Assembly: GCA_907163375.1 (NCBI GenBank)
Contig: CAJQUW010009310.1
Span: forward strand, 124,001-188,000
Length of the DNA: 64,000 bases
Direction of reading: 5' to 3'
From: Prostheceraeus crozeri
Taxonomy: Eukaryota > Platyhelminthes > Polycladida > Euryleptidae
Position 1 is the stretch's first letter. Every line of letters starts with the position of its first letter. The position numbers were made by a program, and so were the translations under genes. Positions 32,439 through 44,500 of the stretch are shown here, piece after piece. Below the pieces are notes generated by a model. The model ran no database searches, was not told where the DNA came from, and was given only the letters and a program-made list of their open reading frames with translations.

Positions 32439-34740
32439 CTTTTGACTACATTGTGTTTTCAAAAGCAGCATCTTTTAATTATTTCAGTCATACTAACTTC
32501 AGCGATTTGCCAGTATATTTCAAATCATGGGAATAAAATGAGAAATTACCTTGCGATGTTTTTTATATTCAAATGCATTTCAGCAAGCCAAAAATATGTA
32601 AGAAATGTGTCAAATTCCTTGGTCCCATCACCATAGCATGCGTGACGACAAAACACGAATTAAGTCTACAAAAATAGAATTTATTTGATTGTCTTCATTA
32701 ATACAGTGCCAAGTCATTGTAGAAGTATTTTCTCTAAATCATATTCGGCCAGAATAGTGTGTGGTATTGAAATATATGGGAATTCTTCTATTCATTGGTT
32801 GTAAGGATAACTTCACGCACAAATAAAATGAATGTTTAAATCATAAATATCTGTACATTGCATCAAAGGCGTCGACTTTGCAGTTGTATCATTTCTGGAA
32901 AAAGATTAAAATTTGAGCTGTTATAAATAGTAATCATGATTGCAAAATTTATAATCTGTGAATGTCAAAAGAAAGATTCTAACACGACTGATTGAATGCA
33001 TTTATTCTTAGAAGTTCTTGCTAAAAATACATCTGCAAATTACCTGCAGCTGTATGTGATCTGATAAAGTTTTATCAACGATTTTCACCTGAATAATTAC
33101 GTTGTTTTTCAGATCTATAGATCTCCTGTCATAAACCATTTGAAGAAATCTATTACTATTTGCACAAAGAAGTAATGCTCTATTGATCATACTAGCGGCG
33201 TTTCTTATCACATGCCTTAGATATTTTCCGTTCAAACGTACTGATCAATTTCCTTCCTCAAAGCCCGTAATTTGATAGTAGATAATGCTACTAAAAGTAC
33301 TTTTCAATTCTTCGAAGGCACAATTAGACAGTGATTTGTACAGTTGTCAATGAATTTAATCTATTCTAAGTGATGGAAATAGTTTGATGTATTTCAGAAG
33401 TATGTGAAAAATTCCTTTATTCATTAGGCGTAGATCTCATCATTATTTCATGCCATTTTCATTTTTATGTACTGAAGTGCGTATATTTGACTTTGAAATA
33501 ATAGGCAAAGAACAAGAAAAATTCTTCTTCTTATAATACCGAATTTTCTCGAATGAAATCTTGAGTTAGCTTCAAATGACTTTAATCTTTCAGCATTTTT
33601 GGTATATTTATTGCTTCCTCCTTAAAATGTCAATATCTATGTCTTTTGTATTGCTCAAGAATTATGTTAATTTTGTGAATTCAATCGATCACCATGTCCA
33701 ATTGATAAAAATGGCATCTCTGCCCACTGTACAGCAGATGACAGCTATATAGATCGTTGACTGGTGACAAACCTCAACGATTATCTGAAGAAATTGATGT
33801 AATCAATTTGTTGCTCTTTCCTGGGATTCACGACTACAATAGTCATCTGATTGACAAATTGCAGGACTGAGCAGTGAAGATAATTTGCAAGAGCAATATT
33901 TAAGCAAGCAAGAATTATAGCATTTTCTTTTTAAGACATTTTTTACACATTATCTGAAACAACTAAAACATCAAAGTTGGAATTCGAATTCAAGTTTATT
34001 GCTTATAACAGTAAGTGCTTCATGCTGCTTTCAAGTATTCATGTACCTACCAGAATTGAATTTTTGCCAAAATGGTCATTTATGCTATGATAAAAGTATT
34101 CACTTAAATGATTGCAGTCTATCTGAGAGCATGACAGCATTTTCAAAAGGTAACATTTCAATGAAGTTTCAAATGGAGAAGCAAAAGTCGGATTTTAAAT
34201 AGATTTTCAAAATTCTAAATCGGTTACATGACTATTTTCCAATCGGTGAGCAAAAGGCAGTTTGTATACATTGTAGATTATCAGTAGACTATCAATCCAC
34301 ACTGTTACTAATCAGGTGATTAGTGATGGTCGCTAGAATCTCCAACAAAATCATTTTTAAAATTTTTCGGTCATTGATTGTGTTGATGCGCATAATTAAT
34401 TAAAATGTAATCAAGATGCAATTTTTGTCATGTTTGATGATCTTTTTGCTGTTTGAATTTTATTATTTATATTTTTTGTTGCATTTCTTCCAAGGGCACA
34501 TTGTACATGACATAAAAGTGGACAATTAATAGCTTCATCATAAGCATTGCGCAGTCAGCGTTCTAAGTTACAATATGTGCGACCATTCGATGAGAGAGAT
34601 AATTCATCCAACATTTTTGAAATATAATATTTCTCTGTGATAATTATGTTAATCTGAAAATGGATAAAGTGTATGTCTGTGTTCATACAGTGCATTAGTT
34701 CGAATTTCAGAATTTTGCTCTATATTTTCCTAAATTTGAT
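32439..34740. other. Gene-free AT-rich stretch
   Basis: No supported gene or repeat. Confidence 0.5.
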
Positions 34741-34764
34741 ACATTATGGGGAGCACAAGTTTGC

Positions 34765-34965
34765 GAATAGAATCATTGGCTATTGAGTCGCATCCTCAAT
34801 TGAAAAATGGGACAAATTAAGCCGCTATTCCATACTATATCATCTAGGAATCACCAGCAGACCTAGTTCACATCCGTCAACTTCAACACAACTCCCTGTT
34901 TAACATTTGGCCATACCTGGAGCAAATTTGAGATATTCAATTTGAATATTGTATTGATATAACTT
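34765..34965 (+). repeat. Third copy of the 31.9-kb repeat family
   Basis: It shares GTCGCATCCTCAATTGAAAA and CAGACCTAGTTCACATC with the copies at 31866-32438, with clear divergence. Confidence 0.75.
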
Positions 34966-37844
34966 ACATGAAATGTCAGTGGTGTGTTGAAAGAAACATT
35001 CAGTAAATAATTTAGGAAGTCAACTTACATGTAATATGCTAATTGCGTTTCTGAACATAAAATTTCCTTAAAGCATACAACATAGCATGTGGCCAACACA
35101 TGCACGAGCTTCATGCTTTAAAATGCACAAGCGCAAATTAAATGATGTGCATTCATTTGTGCGTACATTGGCAACGAAAATGCCTTCCTATAATTGTAAT
35201 TGTTTTTCCTGATATTTGTCAAAAAAGACGGCATTGGTATACGAAAATATGTTCTCCTTTGCAGGTGTTGAAGAGAAAACCAGTGGGTAAGTTTTCAAAA
35301 AAGTTTTGTTTGAAGAAAGCTGTTTCATTGCATTACCCTGCATCTGAAGCTGAAAATATTCTGTTTTATCACAGTGATGTAGGCCCCCTATATGTGGACA
35401 TTTTCTGTGGTTACATCATGAGTTAGTGAGAAGAAATATTATAAAAGAAAATGATTTGCACTTTCGATGTGATTTTCATATTGTAGCTCACAAATGCAAT
35501 ATCAAAGCAAGAGCATTTTGCAAATAGATAAAACTAAAAAAAATCCAGTGATGTTGACATGAGAATGTCGTACAATGATAAAAATTTAAAAAATGTTCAT
35601 CAGACCCACCTAACCCGCTCTACAGAAGAAGACTCGAATTCCACTATGCCAATGCATAATTGAGTAGGCTTTATTTAAATGACGTAGCACCAATTTATAT
35701 GCCATCCATACGATGTCTATTTTTTCGAAAAAAACAAGGAAAAGTGACTTATTTAGTTACACAAATTCCAAAAGTTTGGAACGAAACTAAGGAAGACGCA
35801 CCTGTGATCCAATGTCCTGAGCTATACAACTCATGCTATGAACATAACGGAAAGGCTGACCACTCTGTTGTAAATTTCAAATACCGTTATTAACATTTCA
35901 AAGCTTTACTTTTGAATTTCTATTGTAGTATGTATGAAGACAAATGCGAATTAGCAATGTTCTTGTAGAAAATATATTATTCATGGATGGCCATTCATGA
36001 TATAATAATAAATTTACTATCATTGTTGAGATAAAATTTATAGACTTTTTCTGGAGAGACTTTGTAATCAATCAATGTATTGAACGAGATAAAATTATCT
36101 CCACTTTCTTTATCTGTGATTCCTTGTGTAATATGTAATAACTGAAACAGAAGAGAAAGTTTGTAAACACAGAAAACTGTCTCGCAAAGTCTCATTCCAT
36201 AATTTTTGAGTATGGAAATTAGAGAAATTGTCTCTGATATAGATAGCAAAGGACCTGATCGAATGACGAAATTCCTTTCTTTATAATAGAGTATGACCAT
36301 TCAAATGACAGTCACAATAATTGTCGACCTGTCTAGAGGACATCAGGTTGCGTGCGTAAATAGTCATCACGAACTGAAGTAATAGAGCAAGAGCAAAAAA
36401 AGTAAAAATATTTGAATTCTCCAAATTAAACATTGACAAGTATTTTCATTCATCAGTCATGCGCACGCGGATGCCTCCTCGAAATAAGTTATTATTGTGA
36501 GAAAAACGTGGAATAGAGTGGAATGTGACCCACAGAAGGGTCCTGATCCCAAATTCTTATTTTGACAACATGACGTTCATTATATCAAGCGCATATCGTG
36601 CAAACATTACGTTTTTTTGCCAAATACATGCTTTTGCCTTTTCAGCTTCAAGGATTCAACATTTTCCCAAATGATTGGCAGCGTAATCCACGTATGAAAG
36701 TTCTAAATCTATTCATTTTCCGCTGCAGACGTTTGAGCGACCACCCGGAATTGGAACACATTAAGGCATCATTTAACTGAAAACTGAATTCAAATTCACA
36801 GACAAAAAATGGAGTAGAATAGTCTTTATTTGCATTGACTACAAAGCTATTCTTCGCAGATGGCATTTTCAGAAATGTTAATCTATGCAGTGAGGTGCAA
36901 ATCAACAACAAAAATCAGAGTCCAAAACTTAATTCCAATGAGTAAATAATTTTTTGTTGCATGTGCTTACTCTAGCAGATGAGAATGAAAGAGAGTTCTT
37001 AAAGAAAACGTGCTCTTAAGTTCTTGTTCTAAAATAAACGTTCAAAGTATATTGACCCAGCATTTTTCCGAAGATTTTGCTGTTTCTTCTAATGCTGAAA
37101 ACCTAGCACAAATAAATTTGCAAACCTGCAACCTGCTTGCATGTGTGTCGGAAATCAATGCTACATAAAGTTGAAAGGTATTAAGATTAATATTTTGGCA
37201 ATCATCTACTTAGAATCTAATATCTTATCTCGGCCTATACATCAGATTAGTGACTAAAGACTTTGCAATCTTCATGCTAAGATAGCTTCTGATGTTGAAG
37301 TACATAATGCAACACAGCAAGATCCTTGTGGCTATGAGAGCTGATAATGGCTTGAATATATGGTCTAGATGAATATGTATCTTTGTATTAGGAGAAAATT
37401 GTGGCATGTATCTCAAGGATTCCATAACTAATTTTGTCTCTCTATCTTCAATGGTCTATTTGAAATCTGTTTGAGTTATCTGATCGAAATGCGTGAGTAC
37501 ACTGCGTTCAGAGCACTCTCGCATTAATCAGTTTATTGTGCAGATCTATTGAAATGTTCATGATTTCAATGGATAAAACTACTACTATGGATATAGAAAT
37601 CCGAATTTTAGTTTTTGTTTAAGTTAGTGAGACTATATAAAATGGAAAATCAGCTGTTTGCTGATGTACATTCCAGCCGATCAAAATCTTAAGAATCTTT
37701 AGATGCTGAGAAAGATAAAATTGGTGAAGTACGCAATAGTTGCAGAGTCTTGCCGTAAGGCATTATGTATACTGTAGGTTATCTTATCAATATGATTTTA
37801 TATCTAAAGAGAATTCATAATAGTCCTGAATCCTAGTCATTGTC
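34966..37844. other. No recognised gene
   Basis: AT-rich sequence. Only a possible 22-nt exon at 35265-35286 stands out (perfect acceptor and GTAAGT donor); otherwise nothing supported. Confidence 0.4.
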
Positions 37845-38115
37845 AAAACTGAGGGAAAAATTAAGGAAAGATAAAATGAGCAAATAAGAAGAGAAAGGAA
37901 AGGAAGGAAAAATAAGTAGAAGAATAAAAAAGAAAATGACAGACAATAAATAGAAAATGTAAGCATAGGAGGGTGAGAAAAGGAAGAAGGAGATGAAAAA
38001 GGAGAAAATAATGGAAGAGGAAGATGAGGGGAATATGAAAGGGAATAGCAGTAAAGGAAGAGGTGGAATACTACAAAACAAAAACAGAAATGAAGAAAAT
38101 GAAGACGGAGAAAAG
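37845..38115 (+). repeat. Purine-rich tract
   Basis: About 270 bp made almost entirely of A and G on the plus strand (AGGAAAGGAAGGAAAAATAA and similar), without a fixed repeat unit. Confidence 0.8.
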
Positions 38116-38309
38116 GATGATCAACTTGTGGCCATCATTTCTCTCATGAATATCTCATCGCTTTCTAACCTTTGAAAATTACATTTTTTGTTGATAACTT
38201 TAAAACTTGGAGCTTGAGGTCTCTGAAACCACAGACATGACAGTGAAAAACTGACTGAACACATTTCTCCTCGCATCAGATATTGATGACAGAATCCTAA
38301 TTGTTACTT

Positions 38310-38830
38310 TTTAATAGCAGATCCCATTCATGGGCAATTCTCTCACACCTTTGGAGACGTCGGACGAAGCGGAAGTTCGTCAAATAATCCGAATGAGACA
38401 AATAAGACACATGATACAAGGCCGTCTCTGACAGACCAGACCATTAATCCGTCAAAGCAGCGACTCAGCTCGTTCGTCCTTCTTTGTCATACCGGCTGGC
38501 AAGGATGCGCTGAAACGAAACAAAAGGAGTAATGAAGTTTTAGAAACATGACAGACCAAGCGGAAGTGTTATTGATGGCGAGTAACATGACATTTATACC
38601 TGACGCCGAAAGAATGAGGAAAAGAGGCGGGAAGGACGTGAAAATAACGTCTAGAAGAGACGTAGAATGAAAGAGACTAGAAAAAGGAGAGTTGTTGACA
38701 AATAAATGAACTGCGTGCTCCAATTCATTAAAATTGAACTGGAGATTCTCCTCCGGAATCCCTGGTCCGATATGATTGAAAGACGTCAACCACAGCCTGT
38801 GACAATCACGACGTCATGACCAGGGAGTAG
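38310..38830. other. Moderately GC-rich unassigned segment
   Basis: The base composition is higher in G+C than the surroundings. A possible splice acceptor (TTTTTAATAGCAG) precedes a short open frame reading MGNSLTPLETSDEAEV and further to a stop. It might be a host exon or conserved non-coding DNA. I cannot identify it. Confidence 0.3.
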
Positions 38831-38984
38831 TCCTAGATTTGTCAGTGTGGTAACTCTACCCGGAATTTCATAATTTGAGTTTCCAGCGTTAACTAAGAAC
38901 TTCATTAGTTCTTCCTGTACAATGCCTTTGATATATTGAGTACACCTGCAGTGCACCTTGTGACGAATTTTTTTTATTCATCCA

Positions 38985-39186
38985 AGATATCTTGAATATC
39001 TGAAGAGAATAAGAACTATTAAGTCAATACAAGACACCAACATCCTTGATTCCCCGACCGCACTCGCCCGACCAAGGAATCGAACCGAAGTCCGCGGTGG
39101 AGACGAGCTCGCTCCTTCTTCACTAAGCCACGCTGACGGTTCAAAAGGAATGCGAGTGAAGGCAGAAGTCATCTCCAAGTGATATC
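38985..39186 (-). mobile_element. tRNA-derived SINE, minus copy
   Basis: Reverse complement of the copy at 40105-40360. The pol III B box (GGTTCGATTCC) is at 39075-39085 and the A box near 39119-39132 on the minus strand. Its tail (ATATCTGAAGAGAATAAG) lies at the left end. A further tail-like piece sits at about 39290-39340. Confidence 0.72.
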
Positions 39187-40104
39187 GACAGCTTAATTTC
39201 CTATCATTATTGACAGAAAACTACCAGCACTCACGTTGTAGCGAGACAGCATATCAGCATGTCATTCGACTACGCCACACAGTAGATTGACAACAAAGGT
39301 CTGTCGCAGTGCATTGAATATCTGAAGAGAATATCTGAGACAACAAGATGTCGATATAGTCCGGGAGCTAGCGTGAAGTTGTGCAGGGAACGAGGTAGTA
39401 CATAAAACTTTCACATAGCATAGTACACCTCTAACCTACTTCAAAACTTCGCGTCTGCCGGATCAGATCATTTGCTTTTCAGAAATAGAGAGGATAACAC
39501 AATCTTATGTATTTCCAGTGGCAAAATTGTGACATTAAAGGTGTTGACTCCATTCTTTCGAATTTTTGCTCATAAAAGTTACACAAATTGGTATTTTGTT
39601 GAACTGGTTATTATAGAAATCATCTACAGATCATGATCTTTCAAATGAGCTGTCATTCTGTGACAGAGGATGAAGTAAAGTGTACAAACAGACACTTTTC
39701 GTTTAAGTATATCAACAATTTTCCTGAAATTTCTATGTTAAAATTTGCAGTTACACCAACGAAAAGTGTCTGCTTGCACACTTTACTTCATCCTCTGTCA
39801 CAGAATGACAGCTCATTTGAAAGATCATGATCTGTAGATGATTTCTATAATAACCAGTTCAACAAAATACCAATTTGTGTAACTTTTATGAGCAAAAATT
39901 CGAAAGAATGGAGTCAACACCTTAAATGTCACAATTTTACCAGTGGAAATACATAGGATTGTGTTATCCTCTCTATTTCTGAAAAGCAAATGATCTGATC
40001 CGGCAGACGCGAAGTTTTGCAGTAGGTTAGAGGTGTACTATGCTATGTGAAAGTTTTATGTACTACCTCGTTCCCTGCACAACTTCACGCTAGCTCCCGG
40101 ACTA

Positions 40105-40360
40105 ATATCACTTGGAGATGACTTCTGCCTTCACTCGCATTCCTTTTGAACCGTCAGCGTGGCTTAGTGAAGAAGGAGCGAGCTCGTCTCCACCGCGGAC
40201 TTCGGTTCGATTCCTAGGTCAGGCGAGTGCGGTCGGGGAATCAAGGGTGTTGGTGTCTTGTATTGACTTAATAGTTGTCATTCTCTTCAGATATTCAATG
40301 TACTGCAACAGACCTTTATTGTCAATCCCAGATATCTTCATTTGCAACAGGCGTCGTTCG
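40105..40360 (+). mobile_element. tRNA-derived SINE, plus copy
   Basis: A box TGGCTTAGTGAAG from 40160 and B box GGTTCGATTCC at 40204-40214 are spaced as in a tRNA (44 bp), with an anticodon-arm region between them. The body continues with a tail containing ATTGACTTAATAGTTGTCAT and CAGATATTCAATG. A 171-residue open frame overlapping it is not coding. Confidence 0.75.
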
Positions 40361-41229
40361 ATGATTGGCAAGGTGATGTCGAAAATAGGGCCATTTCATC
40401 TGATTAACATAAGACTGGAAATGTTCGAAATCAAGAGAGAGAGAGAGAGACAGAGAGAGGTCTTTTCTGAACAAATAATGTGCATTGAGCCAAAGTCATG
40501 GTCGCATAGGGCAAAGCTGCAATGCATTGTCTCAATTGCATTCTGCAATTCCTTCATAGCCTTTGGGTTGGCCTCATCATCCACCCACGCATGCCGCGAT
40601 CACTTTGCATTCATTGATTACAAATAAGCACAAATTACAAATGCATAAAAAATAATTTCAAATAAAATTAAAAATCAGGAACTGAATTGCTTGAATATCT
40701 AAATGTGTTGTAGAATCCCACAAATCCGATCGTCAATAAAATTTGATTATGAGACAAAAGCACGATGGTGTAACGCTTAAGCAGTTGGGGTTACGCTGTA
40801 GAAAATGAAAAGCTAGTGGCATAACGGCATTGCTCTGCGACTACAGCACTGGTCATGTCGTGAATGCAAACTGCCTCAATGTGTCTGCGTAAACCAGTGA
40901 CTTGGTGGCTTATTATCGCCATTAACTTCTCGATATACCAAGGATGTACGTCGATACGTCTATACTTTCTGCTGTCAACAGAAAGCTCAATGGATTTATG
41001 GTTAGAGTGTTTGCTTGCTTCTTTCTTACATGGCTCTTACGTAAAGTTCTTGATCGGTCTGTTGGCAATTGCTAATTCTATCTTGAGGTTATTGATTACC
41101 AATTAGAGTTTTTGGAGGTCACTTGTTTATACATAGAGAAGGGAAAATACACCACTGTTTTCAGGCGCTCTACAGGTATCTCTGACATGAGTATACATTT
41201 GGTTCTTTCATCAGCTCAATATATGATTG
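40361..41229. other. Gene-free stretch
   Basis: A short (GA)n run at about 40434-40458 and otherwise nothing recognised. Confidence 0.45.
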
Positions 41230-41570
41230 CTTGTAAGTTAGCAGGTCAGCTACTCTTTTCTTCTTTCTGTTCATCTCTATCATAATTTTCTCCTAATTAT
41301 TTTCGCACCTTAACTTCTTGCTCTTTTTCCCATTCCGATTTATCTAACTATCATAAACTTTTTCCACTGTTCTATCTCTTCTGCTATATGCTTCTGCTTT
41401 ACTCTTCTTTAACTATTTCTGCCCTCTCCTTCCTCGTTTCTTCTTTTATTTTCGACACTTTTCTTGTATCTCTTCATCTTCTCATTCTTCCTTTTTCCCC
41501 GCTTCCCTTATCTTCATCGCATTCTCTTCTTCTTTACATTTTCTATGATATTTTCCCATTGAATTAACTA
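41230..41570 (+). repeat. Pyrimidine-rich tract
   Basis: About 330 bp dominated by C and T on the plus strand, the strand opposite to the purine tract at 37845-38115. Confidence 0.75.
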
Positions 41571-44500
41571 TTTGTTTCTTATCAGAGAATCTTTATTAGC
41601 CGGTTTTGATGCAGACTTATTCAGCAGACCCACATTGCGGTGCAGGCTAATAGTGTGGGCGGTTATTGTCTTGTATCAATTTTAATTGCTTCAAATAGAA
41701 TGGGAATTTTCATCAGTAGCAAAAATGTCTTTTGAGGCTTTAAGAATTTGACATGCCTTTCTGAGCAGACAGATTCATTTCATGAAAGAATTATTACCAT
41801 CAGCTTCGGCTTCTTATGACCTTTCGTGCTTTCTCGAGGAGATCTTGTATTCTATGTGATCATATCTTACTATTATATTTCTGTCCTTTTTCGACGATCG
41901 GTTCTATGGAGCGGTAGTATCTCACTCCTCACAAACTGGGTCTTTAGGCTTTTGACGTCAGCGCGTGAATAACTACTTTACTTTAGTAAGTTGTAGGTAG
42001 TTATATAGGGTGTTCTTGCATTCTCACTAAATGTATTACATACTAACTTACGTCTAGGGATGTCAATGATGATTGTCTGTCCCTCCTAACCACAAACCTC
42101 GAAGCTTTAGCTGAAGAAGCTGAACTCGACCTTTCAATTTCCTTTAAGATACAAAACAGAGGGAGAATAGGTTGTATAACACAAGTGTATGCATATGTTG
42201 TACAAAGAACTCAGTTAATTCTACATGGTATGTTAACTCAATTCCCTAGATAACTAACTGAGGCCGTTATTTCTAGAATTAAGTCGCTTTATATGGAGCT
42301 TAGCTGACACAGTGGTGGTAGCGCTTTGTAACTACATATAGTAATTGTAATTTGTAACTTTGTATAGTAATTGCATAATTAACAGACTTCTTATAAAAAC
42401 AAGATAAGTATTTTCAAAAGTAACGCCCCGGTTAGCTAGTCAATTCTAGTTTTTATGTCCTCTGTCAGCTACAATTAAATTTAATAACTGAGGAAATTAG
42501 ATTCAAACTTTGCACTTATCTGAATAAATAAAGGAAATATCAAGACAAGGCCTTGATTCTCTAATCGCATGAAATAAGAGCTAACTCAGTTCTTAACAAG
42601 TTAACTTGTAAATTGACGGACTTCACGTTTTAACTGCAACATCTATACATATTAAAGCTTGATATTCTTTGATCATAAGGTGCAAAGCTTATGAATATAA
42701 AAACGAGTGACCTTAGCTGTTTGTAATTTTACTTGCTTGTACATCACGCGACGTGTTCAATTTGAAATACTTTTTTACCTGTACATTTGACATAATTAAG
42801 CGAGTGATATTGCATTCATTTATTTGCTTAAGATTGATTAATTTCTTATAGTTCGACTGAGAGGAAACTCAAACACAAGTGTCCTGGTTCTCACTTTATC
42901 AATAATTCATTTCCTTAGATTTGAATGATTTCTTGAGATAAAGCACCTGAAGACGATGGAAAATTTGATTCTAATTATGTAGCGATTTCAACTGCTGATG
43001 TAATGATATAAAGAGGTGAAGAAAGAAGTTCCTCGGCTTCAAAGAACAGTGCATCACCTAATTAGACCATCAATTATCCGCAAGCAGATGTCAATTAAGA
43101 AAGCATAAAATAACAACGTAATGAATTTACATATGTAGCAGGATCACTGGACGACTTTGTGCTACGATCAGTTCAAGTTGTAAGTGATCAGTGTCACATT
43201 GATACAATTAAAAACAATCTTCTGAACTCACTTGTCTGCTTGCTTCATGCTTTTCCTGAAATAATTATAATGTAGGATATAAAAGAGATGCGTGCCAAAG
43301 CAACGAATCTAAAATCACCAACCGCTTAATGAAAACGATAAGTTTAATGGTAATTCTAAGAGTAGCGAAAATAATTAGAATGCAACAAGTCCATCAGAAC
43401 TTAAGTTTATTCTTTATGAGATAATTGTATTTTCTCCCGCATCTTATCCCTTAAATATTAAGTAGGAACGCCGAGAACAAATTCGTTTTCACGATGCATC
43501 GTTGTCAAGCCCAATATGTATATTGATTTAATCAATGTTGTTTAGATGCGGGAAGCGTATTTTCGAGTGAGGTAGTGGACACCCTGTTGAAGAAACTCTC
43601 CTAATCCTTTCCAAAAGCATGCTTCTAATATTTTTGCCTTTCTTTGTGATAATTTTAATAAAAATGGATGATTTGAAATTCTTGACTCACGTTATACTTT
43701 TCTAGATGATATCTACTGTTTAGCTAAATTCAGAGTGAGAGAAAGTGCCGTGGCCAATTGTCATGATCAATTTTCAAGATTTGGAAAAACCAAGCAGAAG
43801 TTGCTAGCTTTTTGATTTTTTTATCTATACATTTCGGCTATTCATGTGCCATAGCCATCTTCAAGAAAATTTTTGATTGAAAATCTTGCACTCTTCACCA
43901 AGAATGCTACTTCAAGATAATAGCTTAAATCCAGCCGCAAATCTTTTGCATGGCAAATTGATACATCGCTTAACTCATCTAATTTATTGTTAACTGCAAT
44001 ATCCATTTCAAAACGCTGATATAGTGAAATTATTATAAAATTTCGACTCTTTCCTAATAGCTCCGATCAAGCAAAATAATGTGTGAGTCAAAACCTCCAT
44101 TCATGTGACTTGTCTTCTCAAACCGGTAGACTTGATAGTTGTGCTCTAAGTACTTCTCATTAAAGAATTTCATGTGTTAAACTTCATTCTCTGATCATGA
44201 TGAACATACGATCCAGGAACGATGTCTGCAAGGGAAATGTGAAGCAGCAGACGTAGCGTGAGGCCTTTAATTAACTTTCAGTTAACCGATGAGTCTTCAA
44301 GTCGTCTGATTTAATTGAGAATGACAGCATTTGGAGTATAAAAGGAACTGGTAACATCAAAATACTGAACGATTTAGGATGAAGGGGAATCAAGCTCCTA
44401 GTTTTCCTTTATTCGAAGTGCTAGGAATCTCGTATAATGTCACGAAGGTTTTCTTACACTCTGAAATGTCAGTATACAATTTTGTTTCGAAATGTCAAAA

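Larger units (their letters stand above)
38985..40360. repeat. Very large inverted repeat
   Basis: Inner arms 39357-39703 and 39758-40103 (about 346 bp each) are nearly identical reverse complements with a 54-bp loop. Outer arms continue as two inverted SINE copies (38985-39186 and 40105-40360). The left side has an extra 170 bp (39187-39356) bordered by GATATCGACA and TGTCGATATA. The high identity means the structure is young or is kept similar by conversion. Confidence 0.95.

Noticed and set aside
36598-36780. 60-codon frame as a gene
   Set aside because: No motif and no promoter or splice context; length expected by chance.
40152-40220. A true tRNA gene
   Set aside because: A and B boxes are well spaced but the acceptor and anticodon stems do not pair, and the sequence continues into a repeat body; it is a SINE head.
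40112-40627. 171-residue open frame as a gene
   Set aside because: It overlaps the SINE and is mirrored by the same frame in the inverted copy at 38978-39178; repeat identity explains the shared protein.
42000-44300. Possible conserved regulatory region
   Set aside because: I saw homeodomain-like TAAT motifs, but in AT-rich DNA these are uninformative without comparison to another species.
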